NCBI RefSeq assembly: GCF_000717595.1
Contig: NZ_JNZO01000049.1
Coordinates: 1 to 31,851, forward strand
Direction of reading: 5' to 3'
Length of the DNA stretch: 31,851 nt
Source: Streptomyces flavochromogenes
GTDB taxonomy: Bacteria > Actinomycetota > Actinomycetes > Streptomycetales > Streptomycetaceae
Position 1 is the stretch's first letter; each line of letters opens with the position of its first letter. Shown here one piece after another: positions 23,466-31,251 of this stretch. The notes beneath the pieces were generated by a model. The model did not search any database. It saw only the letters and a list, made by a program, of their open reading frames with translations, and had not been told where the DNA came from. The translations under genes were made by a program, and so were the position numbers.

Positions 23466-23799
23466 GGCGCGGCCGGGACCGGCGACGGGGCCCGGCCACG
23501 GCCGGTGGAGGGCCGGCCTGCCGCTCGGGCGGGCGTCGGGCAAGGCCTGCCACTCAGGCGGGCGTCGCCTGGCCCTGCCGCTCGGGCGGGCGTCGCCTGG
23601 CCCTGCCGCTCGGGCGGGCATCGAGCCCGGCCTGCCGCTCGGGGCCGAAGGAAGGCGCCCCGCCCGCCCCCGGCCCGGCTTCCCGGCTCCCGGCCCGCCG
23701 CTGATGGAGGGCCGGCCCAGCGCTCGGGGCCCGGCGGCGACACAGGACCGGCATGCGGGCGGGCGTCGGCGCCCGGCCCGCCGCTCATGGGTGTCGCCG
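23466..23799. other. Non-coding GC-rich region between convergent genes
   Basis: These 334 bp hold the tandem repeat at 23517-23645 and then further imperfect copies of CCGCTCGGG and GGCGGGCGTCG pieces. No gene-like frame with normal composition was seen. It separates the TetR gene from the end of the AMP-ligase operon. Confidence 0.6.
23517..23645. repeat. Tandem repeat of a 28-29 bp unit, about 4.5 copies
   Basis: Units begin with CCTGCCGCTCGGGCGGGCGT at 23517, 23546 (two changes), 23574, 23602 and 23631 (partial). Copies abut with no unique spacers, so this is not a CRISPR array. Each unit contains GC-rich self-complementary pieces (CCGCTCGGGCGG). Confidence 0.8.
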
Positions 23800-25569
23800 T
23801 CAGTGTGCGGCCGGCGCCCCCGGACGCAGTTCGCTCCGCCGCACCTTGCCCGAGCGGGTGCGCGGAAGGCGGGCGATCACCTCGACCCCGCGCGGCACGA
23901 AGACCGGCGCGAGCCGCTCGGCGGCGAGCGCGAGCAGCTCAGCGCCGATGCGCCCCTGCACATCGGTGATCAAATCACGTCGCTGCGGGCGGAGTTCCAC
24001 GACCGCGTACGGGGCGAGACCGCCTTCCGGGTCCTCGCACGGCACCACCGCCGCGTCGGCCACCTCCGGGTGGGTGCGGAGCACCGCCTCGATCTCCATC
24101 GGGGAGACCCGGTGGCCATGGGACTTGAAGACCTCGTCCATCCGTCCCAGCAGCCGGATCGAGCCGTCCGCACACCGCTCGCCCCGGTCCCCCGTGCGGT
24201 ACAGACCGTCGGCGAACGCCTCCGCCGTGCGCCCGGGCAGCCCCGCGTACCCGCGCATCAGGCCGGGCGGACGCTCCGTCAGATCGACGCAGACCTCGCC
24301 CGATTCGCCCCGCTCCCCCGTCTCGGGATCACGCAGCACGATCCGGTAGCCGGGGAGGGGGTGGCCGAGCGGCGCGAGGGGCTCCGCGCCGCCGGGCGCA
24401 CGGCCGATGAGGGCGGTCGCCTCCGTCTGGCCGTAGCCGTCACGGACGCGTACGCCCCATGCCGTCTCGATCCGTCGCACCGTCTCGGCGGTCAGGGGTT
24501 CCCCGGCAGCCGTCGCCTCGCGCAGCCGGGGTGCCGCCGTGTCCCCGTTCACGTACGGGACCAGGGACCGCCACGCGCTGGGCGGCGCGCAGAAGCTGGT
24601 GACGCGGTGTGCGGCGAGGACACCCGGCAGCACGGCCGGCGGGAGGCCGCCGTCCGGGGGCGCGAGCACGGTCGCCTCCGCCGCCCAGGGGACGAAGAAG
24701 CTCGACCACGAGTGCTTGGCCCAGCCGGGCGCGGAGAGGTTGAGGTGCCGGTCGCCGGGGCGCAGGCCGCTCCAGTACAGGCTGGAGAGGTGTCCGACGC
24801 CGTATCCGGCGTGGCTGTGTTCGACGAGTTTCGGCAGCGAGGTCGTGCCGGAGGTGAAGTAGCAGAAGGACGGGTCGGCGGCGCGGGTCGGCTCGTCCGG
24901 GACGAAGCGGGGTCGCCCCGGTCGACGGGTGTCGGGGTACGGGACCCAGCCGGCCCGGTCCGCGCCGCCGACGGCCATCCGGACGCCCGGCACCGATCCC
25001 GACCCGGACACCGGCCCGGACCCCGACCCCGATTCCGACGACGACCCCGACCCCGACCCCGACCGTGGCAACTCGTCCAGCAGCGCGACGAGTTCGGGTG
25101 CGCTCACCACGTGCCGGATGCCGCCCCGGCCGATCCGGTCGGCCGCCTCGGCGGCGGTCAGGTCCTGGTAGCCGGGGACGACGACCGCGCCGAGCTTGAT
25201 GCAGCCGAGCAGGGTCTCCCACAGCTCGACGCGGGTGCCGAGCAGGATCAGGACGCGGTCGCCCCGTACGACCCCGTGCTCGCGCAGTTCCGTCGCCAAC
25301 GCGTCGGAACGGGCGGAGAGTTCGGCGAACGACACGCGGTCGACGACGGGGACGCCGCCGTCCGGCCCCGGGTGGCCGAGGAGTTCGAGGGCCGTCCGGT
25401 CGTTGCCCTCGGCGATCACGTCGAACCAGTCGAGTGCCCAGTTGAAGTGTTCGGCGCGCGGCCACCGGAAGGCGGCGCAGGCCGCCTCCCGGTCGCCGCG
25501 CAGCCGGAGCAGCAGGTCCCGTGCGGCCCGGTACTCCTCATGGGCCGATGCCCCGGCGGCGCCGTTCAC
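23800..25569 (-). CDS. AMP-forming acyl/aryl-CoA ligase-like enzyme
   Basis: This is a 589-residue member of the ANL superfamily from GTG 25569, with GGAGG six bases upstream. Motifs in order are the P-loop-like A3 'YFTSGTTSLPK' (237-247), A5 'YGQTE' (379-383), A7 'YRTGDR' (457-462), A8 'RMDEVFKSHGHRVSP' (476-490) and the A10 lysine K575 in 'PRTRSGKVRR'. The N-terminus 'FNWALDWFDVIAEGNDRTAL' resembles the medium-chain acyl-CoA synthetase/acetyl-CoA synthetase branch. Residues 169-194 form a Ser/Gly stretch encoded by a hexanucleotide repeat. The start overlaps the stop of the mutase-flavoprotein fusion (GTGA), so it is the last gene of that operon. It should activate a carboxylate product of that pathway; the substrate is unknown. 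Confidence 0.9.
   Translation of the reverse strand: MNGAAGASAHEEYRAARDLLLRLRGDREAACAAFRWPRAEHFNWALDWFDVIAEGNDRTALELLGHPGPDGGVPVVDRVSFAELSARSDALATELREHGVVRGDRVLILLGTRVELWETLLGCIKLGAVVVPGYQDLTAAEAADRIGRGGIRHVVSAPELVALLDELPRSGSGSGSSSESGSGSGPVSGSGSVPGVRMAVGGADRAGWVPYPDTRRPGRPRFVPDEPTRAADPSFCYFTSGTTSLPKLVEHSHAGYGVGHLSSLYWSGLRPGDRHLNLSAPGWAKHSWSSFFVPWAAEATVLAPPDGGLPPAVLPGVLAAHRVTSFCAPPSAWRSLVPYVNGDTAAPRLREATAAGEPLTAETVRRIETAWGVRVRDGYGQTEATALIGRAPGGAEPLAPLGHPLPGYRIVLRDPETGERGESGEVCVDLTERPPGLMRGYAGLPGRTAEAFADGLYRTGDRGERCADGSIRLLGRMDEVFKSHGHRVSPMEIEAVLRTHPEVADAAVVPCEDPEGGLAPYAVVELRPQRRDLITDVQGRIGAELLALAAERLAPVFVPRGVEVIARLPRTRSGKVRRSELRPGAPAAH
24991..25063. repeat. Hexanucleotide microsatellite inside the ligase gene
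   Basis: Repeats of CCCGAC and variants on the plus strand encode the Ser/Gly-rich segment (residues about 169-194) of the ligase. Length is likely to vary by slippage without breaking the frame. Confidence 0.75.
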
Positions 25570-28500
25570 CCCACGCCTCCCAGCAGCGCACGGCCGGCCT
25601 CCGGGCGGCTCGTCCGCACGGCTCCCGCGTCCGCCGCGGCCTCCGCCAGCGCTGCCGCGATCGCGTCCGCGTCCCGCGTGAACGAGCCCCACAGGCCCGG
25701 CCGACCGCTGCCCACCTGCGTGAACCAGCGGGTGAACTCGCTCGGGATGCCCAGGACATGGGTGCTGGTGTCCACCGAGCCGTCGGCCCGCACCGGGTGG
25801 AACGGGGAGTCGGTGCAGTCCAGGCCTCCGGTGGCGAACTCCTCCGTCCCGTCGACCGCGTTGGTGAAGGTGCGGATCTCCCCGTCCGCCATCAGGCACC
25901 GGATCAGCGGGTCCCGGTCGGCGGTCAGGTCGGTGCCCGGCACCCGGGCGTCCACGACCACGTCCAGCGGCACCCAGGAGTTCTCCACCTGCGCCGACTC
26001 CACCGCGAACCGCCCCTCGACGGGGTCCGCCCCGAACCGGGCTCCGGGGCCCACCGGTTCGAGGACCCCGGCCGCGAGCAGCGCGAGGAACTGCTCCGAG
26101 CGCAACTGCGGCGGTCCGGTCGAGACCATCGCCGCGACCGGGCCGAACTCGGCGAGGAACCAGCGGTGCGAGGCGGGGGTGAGTCCGCCGAAGTCGACGA
26201 CGGTGCGGATCGTCTGCCGGACGTCCCGGAGGACGTCGGCGGCCGCCTTCAGTGGCCCGTCGGCGTTGCCCTGACGCGCTTCGAAGAGGTCGGCGCGCAG
26301 CCATTCGGTCAGCACCTTGTGGTACTCGGCCGCCGAGCCGAAGCGCCGGCTGCCGAACGGCCGGGCGAGCGCGTCGAGTCCGGTGATCGGCCGGGCGTCG
26401 ACGCGGTATCCGGCGGCGAGCCGTTCCAGGACTCTCGGATCGGGCCGGGGGTCGGGCCGGTCGGCAAGGGCATGCGTACCCCGCTCGGTGAACTCGTCGG
26501 CGGCTTCCGGGCCGTGGACCTGGCGGATCCGGGTGGCGAGGAGCACGAGGTTGACCTCGGCGAGCAGCCACGGCAGGACCGACTCCTCGAAGTCGAGCGG
26601 CGCCTTCTCCGCCCGTAGCGCGGCCATCCGCTCGGCGGTGAACAGCCGTGCCTGATAACGGTGTTCGGGCCCCTTCTGGTTGGCCCCCCGGGTCAGCAGG
26701 GGCACTCCCCCGCGCGAACCCGCGAGGATCCGGGGTTCCTTGCCGCTGGGCAGGTACAGCAGACCCTCGCAGCCCTCGGTGAAGGTGCCGCCGCGCCCCA
26801 GAGTGAGCTCGGTGAGGATGTCGTAGAAGGTGAGCCCCATGCCGAGGATGCCGACGCTCGCGCCCGCCGGGATCTCCGCGAGCGGCATCTCGCTCGCCGA
26901 GCCGCCGGCGATGTAGCGGACGGGGCGGGCGGGGGTGCTGTGTTCGCGGGCGAAGCGCGTCCAGGCGCGCTGTTCCCCGTCGGGCTCGTTGACGGGGTGG
27001 CCGGTGGCGAGGACCACCCGGTCGACGGTGAGGACGTCACCCCGGTCGAGCCTCAGCCGGTGCGTGGCTCCGCCCTCCCCGCGGCCCCGGTCCGCGCAGA
27101 TCACCCGGGCGGGGACGCGGACGACGCTGAGGGAGGGCGGCAGGGTCTCCTCGATCCGCCGCATGACATGGGTGAGGTAGCGGCCGTAGACGGCCCGGGG
27201 TGCGTAGCCCTCGGGCTCGGCTCCCGCCGGGTCGTCCTCGGCCCACCACTCGCCGAGGGACGGTCCGGCGCCGGGCCGGTGCGGTCCGTCGTCGGCCGGC
27301 CCGGAGAACATGGTGACCTCCTGGGCCGGGGTGTTCATCAGGAACCACGGCGACTGGTCCGTCCGCCAGATCCGCCCGGCCCCCGCCTCGTACGGGTCCA
27401 CGGCGAAGACCTCGATCGGCCGGGCGGGCGGCGTCTCGGCGCAGCGGGCCGCGAGCCGTTCCAGTACGGAGAGACCGCGCGGGCCCATGCCGACGAACGC
27501 GATCCGCAGCGGCTCGGCGGACGGCTCCGGGGCGTCCCGCGGCATCGGCTCCGGCGGCGGATTGCCGGCCGCGGCCTGGTCGTGCTCACGGGCGACCCGG
27601 CCGAGCATGCCGGAGAGCTGGCGTGAGGTCATCGGAATGGTCCTCCTGCTGGTGGTGAGCAGCGGCAGCGCGCCCAGATCCGTCCACTGCAGGCGCCCGT
27701 CCGGTGCGACGGTGGACCGGACGGCGCCCCGGTTGTCGGGGTGCAGGCAGAACGGCACGTCGAGCAGGCCGCGGTCGAAGGCCTTGAGCAGGGCGACGCC
27801 GAGGTCGTCGGAGAGCCCGAGGACGGTGGTGACCAGGGCGCGCGCCTCGACGAGCGTCTCCTCGGCCTCGGCCTCGGCGGCGGACCTGGCGCGCTGGTGC
27901 GTGCCGCGCCGGGGTGCGGAGCGGGCGGCGTCGGCGGCGATCCGCAGGGCGGTCAGGTTCTCCTCGACGGTCGGGATGCGGTGCGCCTCGGTCTCGGTCT
28001 TCACGATCAGGCGCTGGGCCCCGCCCCGTACGGCCAGTTCGGCGCTGCGGCGCAGCAGCAGCCGGGCGCCGGGCACGGTCCTCGGGTAGACGCCCATGTA
28101 CGTGTAGAGCACGATGTGGCGGTCGACGGACGGCGGCAGGAACTCGTCGGCGAGCAGCCGCAGCGCGGTGAGCGCGCCGGTGTCCTGGGCGGGATGGGTC
28201 TGCTGGGCGTAGCTGAGGGAGACGCTGGTGGCGCCGTTGGCCGCGAAGAACAGGCATTCCAGGAGCGAGACGGCGACGAGCAGCGACGGCGGGCAGAGCT
28301 GGCCGAGGAGGCAGCCGCCGAAGGATTCGAGGTGGGCGCGGCGGCCGTGCGCGCGGCTCTCCTCGGTGAGGAACTGGACGGAGTCGCGCCAGGCGGCGAC
28401 GGACTCGGCGAGCGGGGTGCGGCCGTAGGGCAGGCAGTACGAGACGGGGCCGCCCTCGGAGGCGGAGAGTCCGGCGGCGGCCATGGTGCGGAAGATGGCC

Positions 28501-28856
28501 AGCGGGTCGGCGGAGCCGTGCCGGACCTGGACGGGGGTGGCGCGTCCGGCCGCGGCGGCGACCCGTGCGGTGGTCTTCGGGCCGTGGCTGACCAGCGGGA
28601 ACCCGTTGAGTGGCCGGCCGGCGCGCAGGGCGGCGGTGGCGGCGGCATGGTCGCCGACGCGGGTGTAGCTGTCGATGGTGAGGGTGGCGACGGTCCTTTC
28701 GGGCAGGGCGGCGACGGCGGCGACTCCGGCGGCCATCACCTCGGGCGCGACCATCCCCATCCGGGGCTGGACGACCAGTTCACCGGCCGCGGCCGACTCC
28801 TGGACGAAGGCGCCGAGGTCGCCGGGGGCGAGCGGGGGCGGGGCGGAGGTCGTCAA
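25566..28856 (-). CDS. Fusion of glutamate-mutase large subunit (MutE/GlmE-like) with an FAD/NAD(P) monooxygenase-like protein
   Basis: This is a 1096-residue frame without internal stop. TTG 28856 is chosen because it overlaps the stop of the B12-protein gene (TTGA) and keeps the conserved N-terminus. Residues 1-430 match the B12-dependent glutamate (methylaspartate) mutase epsilon subunit. By motif spacing R32, R66 and R112 fit the substrate 'arginine claw', E134, Y140 and Y144 ('EGGPVSYCLPY') fit the active site, and K286 ('KTETEAHRIPT') is also present. After a Pro-rich linker (427-448), residues 449-1096 carry GMGPRG (456-461, FAD), 'VVLATGHP' (614-621, ATG motif of N-hydroxylating monooxygenases) and 'GMGLTFYD' (672-679, second dinucleotide site). 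This half resembles the FAD/NAD(P)-binding family that includes aspartate N-oxygenases of the CreE/FzmM type. The fused architecture is unusual. Confidence 0.85.
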   Translation of the reverse strand: MTTSAPPPLAPGDLGAFVQESAAAGELVVQPRMGMVAPEVMAAGVAAVAALPERTVATLTIDSYTRVGDHAAATAALRAGRPLNGFPLVSHGPKTTARVAAAAGRATPVQVRHGSADPLAIFRTMAAAGLSASEGGPVSYCLPYGRTPLAESVAAWRDSVQFLTEESRAHGRRAHLESFGGCLLGQLCPPSLLVAVSLLECLFFAANGATSVSLSYAQQTHPAQDTGALTALRLLADEFLPPSVDRHIVLYTYMGVYPRTVPGARLLLRRSAELAVRGGAQRLIVKTETEAHRIPTVEENLTALRIAADAARSAPRRGTHQRARSAAEAEAEETLVEARALVTTVLGLSDDLGVALLKAFDRGLLDVPFCLHPDNRGAVRSTVAPDGRLQWTDLGALPLLTTSRRTIPMTSRQLSGMLGRVAREHDQAAAGNPPPEPMPRDAPEPSAEPLRIAFVGMGPRGLSVLERLAARCAETPPARPIEVFAVDPYEAGAGRIWRTDQSPWFLMNTPAQEVTMFSGPADDGPHRPGAGPSLGEWWAEDDPAGAEPEGYAPRAVYGRYLTHVMRRIEETLPPSLSVVRVPARVICADRGRGEGGATHRLRLDRGDVLTVDRVVLATGHPVNEPDGEQRAWTRFAREHSTPARPVRYIAGGSASEMPLAEIPAGASVGILGMGLTFYDILTELTLGRGGTFTEGCEGLLYLPSGKEPRILAGSRGGVPLLTRGANQKGPEHRYQARLFTAERMAALRAEKAPLDFEESVLPWLLAEVNLVLLATRIRQVHGPEAADEFTERGTHALADRPDPRPDPRVLERLAAGYRVDARPITGLDALARPFGSRRFGSAAEYHKVLTEWLRADLFEARQGNADGPLKAAADVLRDVRQTIRTVVDFGGLTPASHRWFLAEFGPVAAMVSTGPPQLRSEQFLALLAAGVLEPVGPGARFGADPVEGRFAVESAQVENSWVPLDVVVDARVPGTDLTADRDPLIRCLMADGEIRTFTNAVDGTEEFATGGLDCTDSPFHPVRADGSVDTSTHVLGIPSEFTRWFTQVGSGRPGLWGSFTRDADAIAAALAEAAADAGAVRTSRPEAGRALLGGVG
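27642..27647 (-). promoter_or_regulatory. Internal Shine-Dalgarno-like site inside the fusion gene
   Basis: AGGAGG on the minus strand lies nine bases upstream of an in-frame ATG (27632, residue 409). It could start a separate flavoprotein of 688 residues from the same mRNA. It might mark the ancestral start, but residues 409-425 look like the last helix of the mutase subunit, so it may be fortuitous. Confidence 0.4.
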
Positions 28857-29329
28857 GCCGCGGCCCGCCCGGTACACGCGCCGCCGAGGTCGGCCAGCCG
28901 GCGCAGCAGGGCGGTGGGCGGGGTGCCGTCCGCGTACACCTCGTCGTATCCGGCGTCGAGGAGTTCGGCGGTGCGGGTGGCCGCGCCCTCCGGGGAGATG
29001 CCGAGGAGCCCGCCGATGACCATGGGGAGGGTGCGGGTCTTGCGGTCGGCGCGCAGGGCGCGGGCGGCGCGCAGCCCGTCCTGGTGGCCGTGACCGTTGA
29101 CGGAGGAGAGCACGACGAGGTCGGGGCTGGTCATCCGGGCGGTGTCGACGAGCAGTTGCTCGGGAACGCAGGGTCCCAGGTTGAGCACGGAGTGCCCGTG
29201 CTCCTCCAGGAAGAGCTGGAGGTGGACGAGGTTCCAGGTGTGGGCGTCGGAGGAACCGGTGGTGAGCAGGACCCGGCGGGAGGGCTCGGGACTGCTGCGC
29301 AGGGGCTGGGGCCGTGCGGACGGGGTCAT
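28853..29329 (-). CDS. Small B12-binding subunit (MutS/GlmS-like)
   Basis: This is a 158-residue protein from ATG 29329, with GGAG nine bases upstream. It is a flavodoxin-like cobalamin-binding domain. 'SSDAHTWNLVH' (27-36... region) contains D28-x-H30, with H30 as the expected lower ligand of cobalt. 'VVLSSVNGHGHQDG' (72-85) and 'VIGG' (104-107) match the other two cobalamin-contact loops. The classical DxHxxG motif is altered, because the glycine is Asn33. It is followed without gap by the large subunit, as in glmS-glmE style operons. Together they should carry out a carbon-skeleton rearrangement of glutamate to 3-methylaspartate or a related reaction. Confidence 0.87.
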   Translation of the reverse strand: MTPSARPQPLRSSPEPSRRVLLTTGSSDAHTWNLVHLQLFLEEHGHSVLNLGPCVPEQLLVDTARMTSPDLVVLSSVNGHGHQDGLRAARALRADRKTRTLPMVIGGLLGISPEGAATRTAELLDAGYDEVYADGTPPTALLRRLADLGGACTGRAAA

Positions 29330-29850
29330 GGCGTCTCTCTCCGGAAGGGGTGCGGGCGGACGGGCGGGTGTACGCAGGTGGTGCGGGCGCGACGCGGACG
29401 GCGCGGACCGGGGGGAACACGTGGAGCTCGGACCGCGCGGGCGGCTCGGCCCGGTGCGCCTGGGCCGGGCGCGCCTCGGCTCACGCGCGGGGTGGCCGGC
29501 GGGTCCGCGTGCGGCAGGACGTGGGCCCGGCCGTACCGACGCGAGCGGGTCGTCGTACGGTGCGGGCGGCGTGTCCGTACGGGCGCGGTCGGCGCGGTGT
29601 ACGGGCGCGGGCGAGGCGGTGTGCGGGATGCGGCCGTGTACGGGGCGGCCCCTTGCCGGGCGCGGGTCGGGCGCGGCGCGTACAGGCCGGGCGTCGGGCG
29701 CGTGCGAAATCGAACGAGACGTGCGAGGCACGCGGGGCCGTGCCGCGCGGGGGGGGGCGAGGCCGCCGGGCCCCTCGTGGGACCCGGTGGCCTCGTGACC
29801 GCGCGGGGGCCCGGGCGTTCGCGCGTGCCCGGGAACGGCCCGGCGGTGGC
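29330..29850. other. Non-coding GC-rich gap in the mutase cluster
   Basis: About 520 bp separate the cupin stop from the B12-protein start. It contains the hairpin at 29758-29795 and many GTACGGGCGCGG-like fragments. An AT-richer patch (GCGAAATCGAACGAG, about 29704-29718) is the likeliest promoter area for the mutase genes, but no convincing hexamers were found. Frames here are antisense or composition-driven. Confidence 0.5.
29758..29795 (-). terminator. Hairpin downstream of the cupin gene
   Basis: CGAGGCCGCCGGG (29758-29770) pairs with CCCGGTGGCCTCG (29783-29795) with one G-T wobble and a 12-nt loop. It suggests the HPP-sulfurtransferase-cupin transcript ends, at least partly, before the mutase genes. 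Confidence 0.65.
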
Positions 29851-30276
29851 TCAGGCGCCGGGGACCCCGGCGCCGACGCCCGTGGTGATCTCTCCGGCCC
29901 CGGGGGTGCGGGCGGCCGCGGGACGGGCGCGGACGGCGAGGACGGTGCAGCCCTCGGCGCTGGACATCTGGTGCCGGGTGCCCGGCTCCTCGACGACGAG
30001 GTCTCCGCGGTGGAAGCGGCGCCCGTCGCTGTGGTCGAGGGTGCCGTCGAGGACGAGCATCAGCTCATGGCCGAGGTGCTCGTGGAAGTCGCCGTGCGCG
30101 CCGGGCGGGAAGCGCAGCAGCAGTGAGGCGGAGTCCTCGTCCTCGTCCGGGTCGGGGCCCCAGAGGACGACGAACTCGACGCCGACGCGTCCGGGTTCGG
30201 TCCACGGCACCCAGGGCAGGTCGGTCTGGTCGAAGCCGTTGCGGAGCACGTTGCGGAAGACGGTCACGTCAGGCAT
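29851..30276 (-). CDS. Cupin-domain protein
   Basis: This is a 141-residue protein from ATG 30276, overlapping the end of the sulfurtransferase gene by eight bases. The first cupin motif is 'HGDFHEHLGHELMLVLDG' (61-78), with H65, H67 and E71 as metal ligands. The second is 'GDLVVEEPGTRH' (91-102), with H102. The form is like ChrR-type anti-sigma/cupin domains and small dioxygenase-like cupins. It probably binds iron, zinc or another metal. Its role in the cluster (oxidation, isomerisation or sensing) cannot be read from the sequence. Its tail of about 25 residues is Ala/Gly-rich. Confidence 0.85.
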   Translation of the reverse strand: MPDVTVFRNVLRNGFDQTDLPWVPWTEPGRVGVEFVVLWGPDPDEDEDSASLLLRFPPGAHGDFHEHLGHELMLVLDGTLDHSDGRRFHRGDLVVEEPGTRHQMSSAEGCTVLAVRARPAAARTPGAGEITTGVGAGVPGA

Positions 30277-31180
30277 GGGCGCGGACCTCCGAGGCGGCGT
30301 CGCGCTGGGCGACGATGGACGGGATGCCGTCGGGGCCCCACGGCTCGGGCCCGTTGACGATGGGGGCGCCGATGAGCGAGCCGAACTCGCGCCAGGCGCC
30401 GTCGTAGTTGCGGATGTCGGGAAGGCCGAGGAGCTCGCTCAGCACGAACCAGCTGTGCGCGGAGCGCCAGCCGACCCGGCAGTAGACGACGGTCGGGGCG
30501 TCGGTGCGGACCCCGGCATAGGCGGCGGCCAGCTCTACGTCGTCGCGGAAGGTGCCGTCGGGCCGGACGGCGGTGTGCCAGGGGATGTGCTCGGCGGAGA
30601 GGGCGTGGCCGCAGCGCACGCCGAGGTCCTCGGGCACACCGGGCGGGGTGTTGCTCTGCCCGAGGTACTCCTCCAGGGAGCGGACGTCGAGGAGCTGGTG
30701 GCGTCCGATGTGGTCGAGCATGTCCTCGCGGCGGGCGCGGATCGTCTCGTCGACGGTCGGTACGGGGTAGGTGACCGGCGCGCGCTCCGGCGCGTCCTGT
30801 GTGAGGTCGGCGCCGAGCGCCTCCCAGCGGAGCCGGCCGCCGTCGAGGATCCGCAGCTCCCGGTGGCCGTACAGGGTGAACTGCCAGTATCCGGCGGCGG
30901 CCCACCAGTTGTTGTTGCCGCTGAGGAGGACGACGGTGTGGTCGGCGGAGATGCCGTGCCGGCCGAGGAGGTCGGCGAAGGCCTCGGGTCCGATGACGTC
31001 CCGGCGTACCGGGTCCTGGAGGTCGCCGGTCCAGTCCAGGCGGACCGAGCCGGGGATCCGGCCCAGTGGGCTGCCGCCGTCGGTGATCTCGACGAGGACC
31101 GTGTTCTCGTCCCCGGCCGCGGGGTTGCGCAGCTGTTCCATGATCTGCTCGCAGCTGACGAGCAGTCTGTCTCGGTTCAC
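30269..31180 (-). CDS. Thiosulfate sulfurtransferase (two-domain rhodanese)
   Basis: This is a 303-residue protein from GTG 31180, with GGAG five bases upstream. GTG 31258 would add 26 residues unlike the family. It has an N-terminal inactive rhodanese domain (about 5-125, with 'VVLLSGNNNWWAAAGYWQF') and a C-terminal active domain (about 145-275). The catalytic cysteine is C234 in 'VVYCRVGWRSAHSWF'. This matches the actinobacterial CysA/SseA-type sulfurtransferases, whose loop reads CR-x-G-x-R-S. It moves sulfane sulfur from thiosulfate to cyanide or a thiol acceptor. In this cluster it may supply sulfur to the pathway or detoxify a product. It overlaps the cupin gene by eight bases. Confidence 0.9.
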   Translation of the reverse strand: MNRDRLLVSCEQIMEQLRNPAAGDENTVLVEITDGGSPLGRIPGSVRLDWTGDLQDPVRRDVIGPEAFADLLGRHGISADHTVVLLSGNNNWWAAAGYWQFTLYGHRELRILDGGRLRWEALGADLTQDAPERAPVTYPVPTVDETIRARREDMLDHIGRHQLLDVRSLEEYLGQSNTPPGVPEDLGVRCGHALSAEHIPWHTAVRPDGTFRDDVELAAAYAGVRTDAPTVVYCRVGWRSAHSWFVLSELLGLPDIRNYDGAWREFGSLIGAPIVNGPEPWGPDGIPSIVAQRDAASEVRAHA

Positions 31181-31251
31181 GGGAGCTCCGTTGAGGGTGA
31201 GTACGCGTAAGTGCGGGCGGACGAAGGGGGGTTCGGCACCGGCGGAACCCG

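Noticed and set aside
23517..23645. Possible CRISPR array
   Set aside because: The 28-29 bp units abut directly with no unique spacers and no cas genes are nearby; it is a plain tandem repeat.
23704..26274. 856-codon plus-strand frame opposite the AMP ligase
   Set aside because: Antisense shadow; the minus strand has all ANL motifs in order.
28857..29420. Longer N-terminus of the mutase-flavoprotein frame
   Set aside because: Upstream codons overlap the B12-binding gene in another frame and give an Arg/Pro-rich peptide unlike mutase subunits; the TTG overlapping the upstream stop fits better.
29084..31210. 708-codon plus-strand frame opposite cupin and sulfurtransferase
   Set aside because: Antisense shadow of three motif-bearing genes and of a non-coding gap; no family features.
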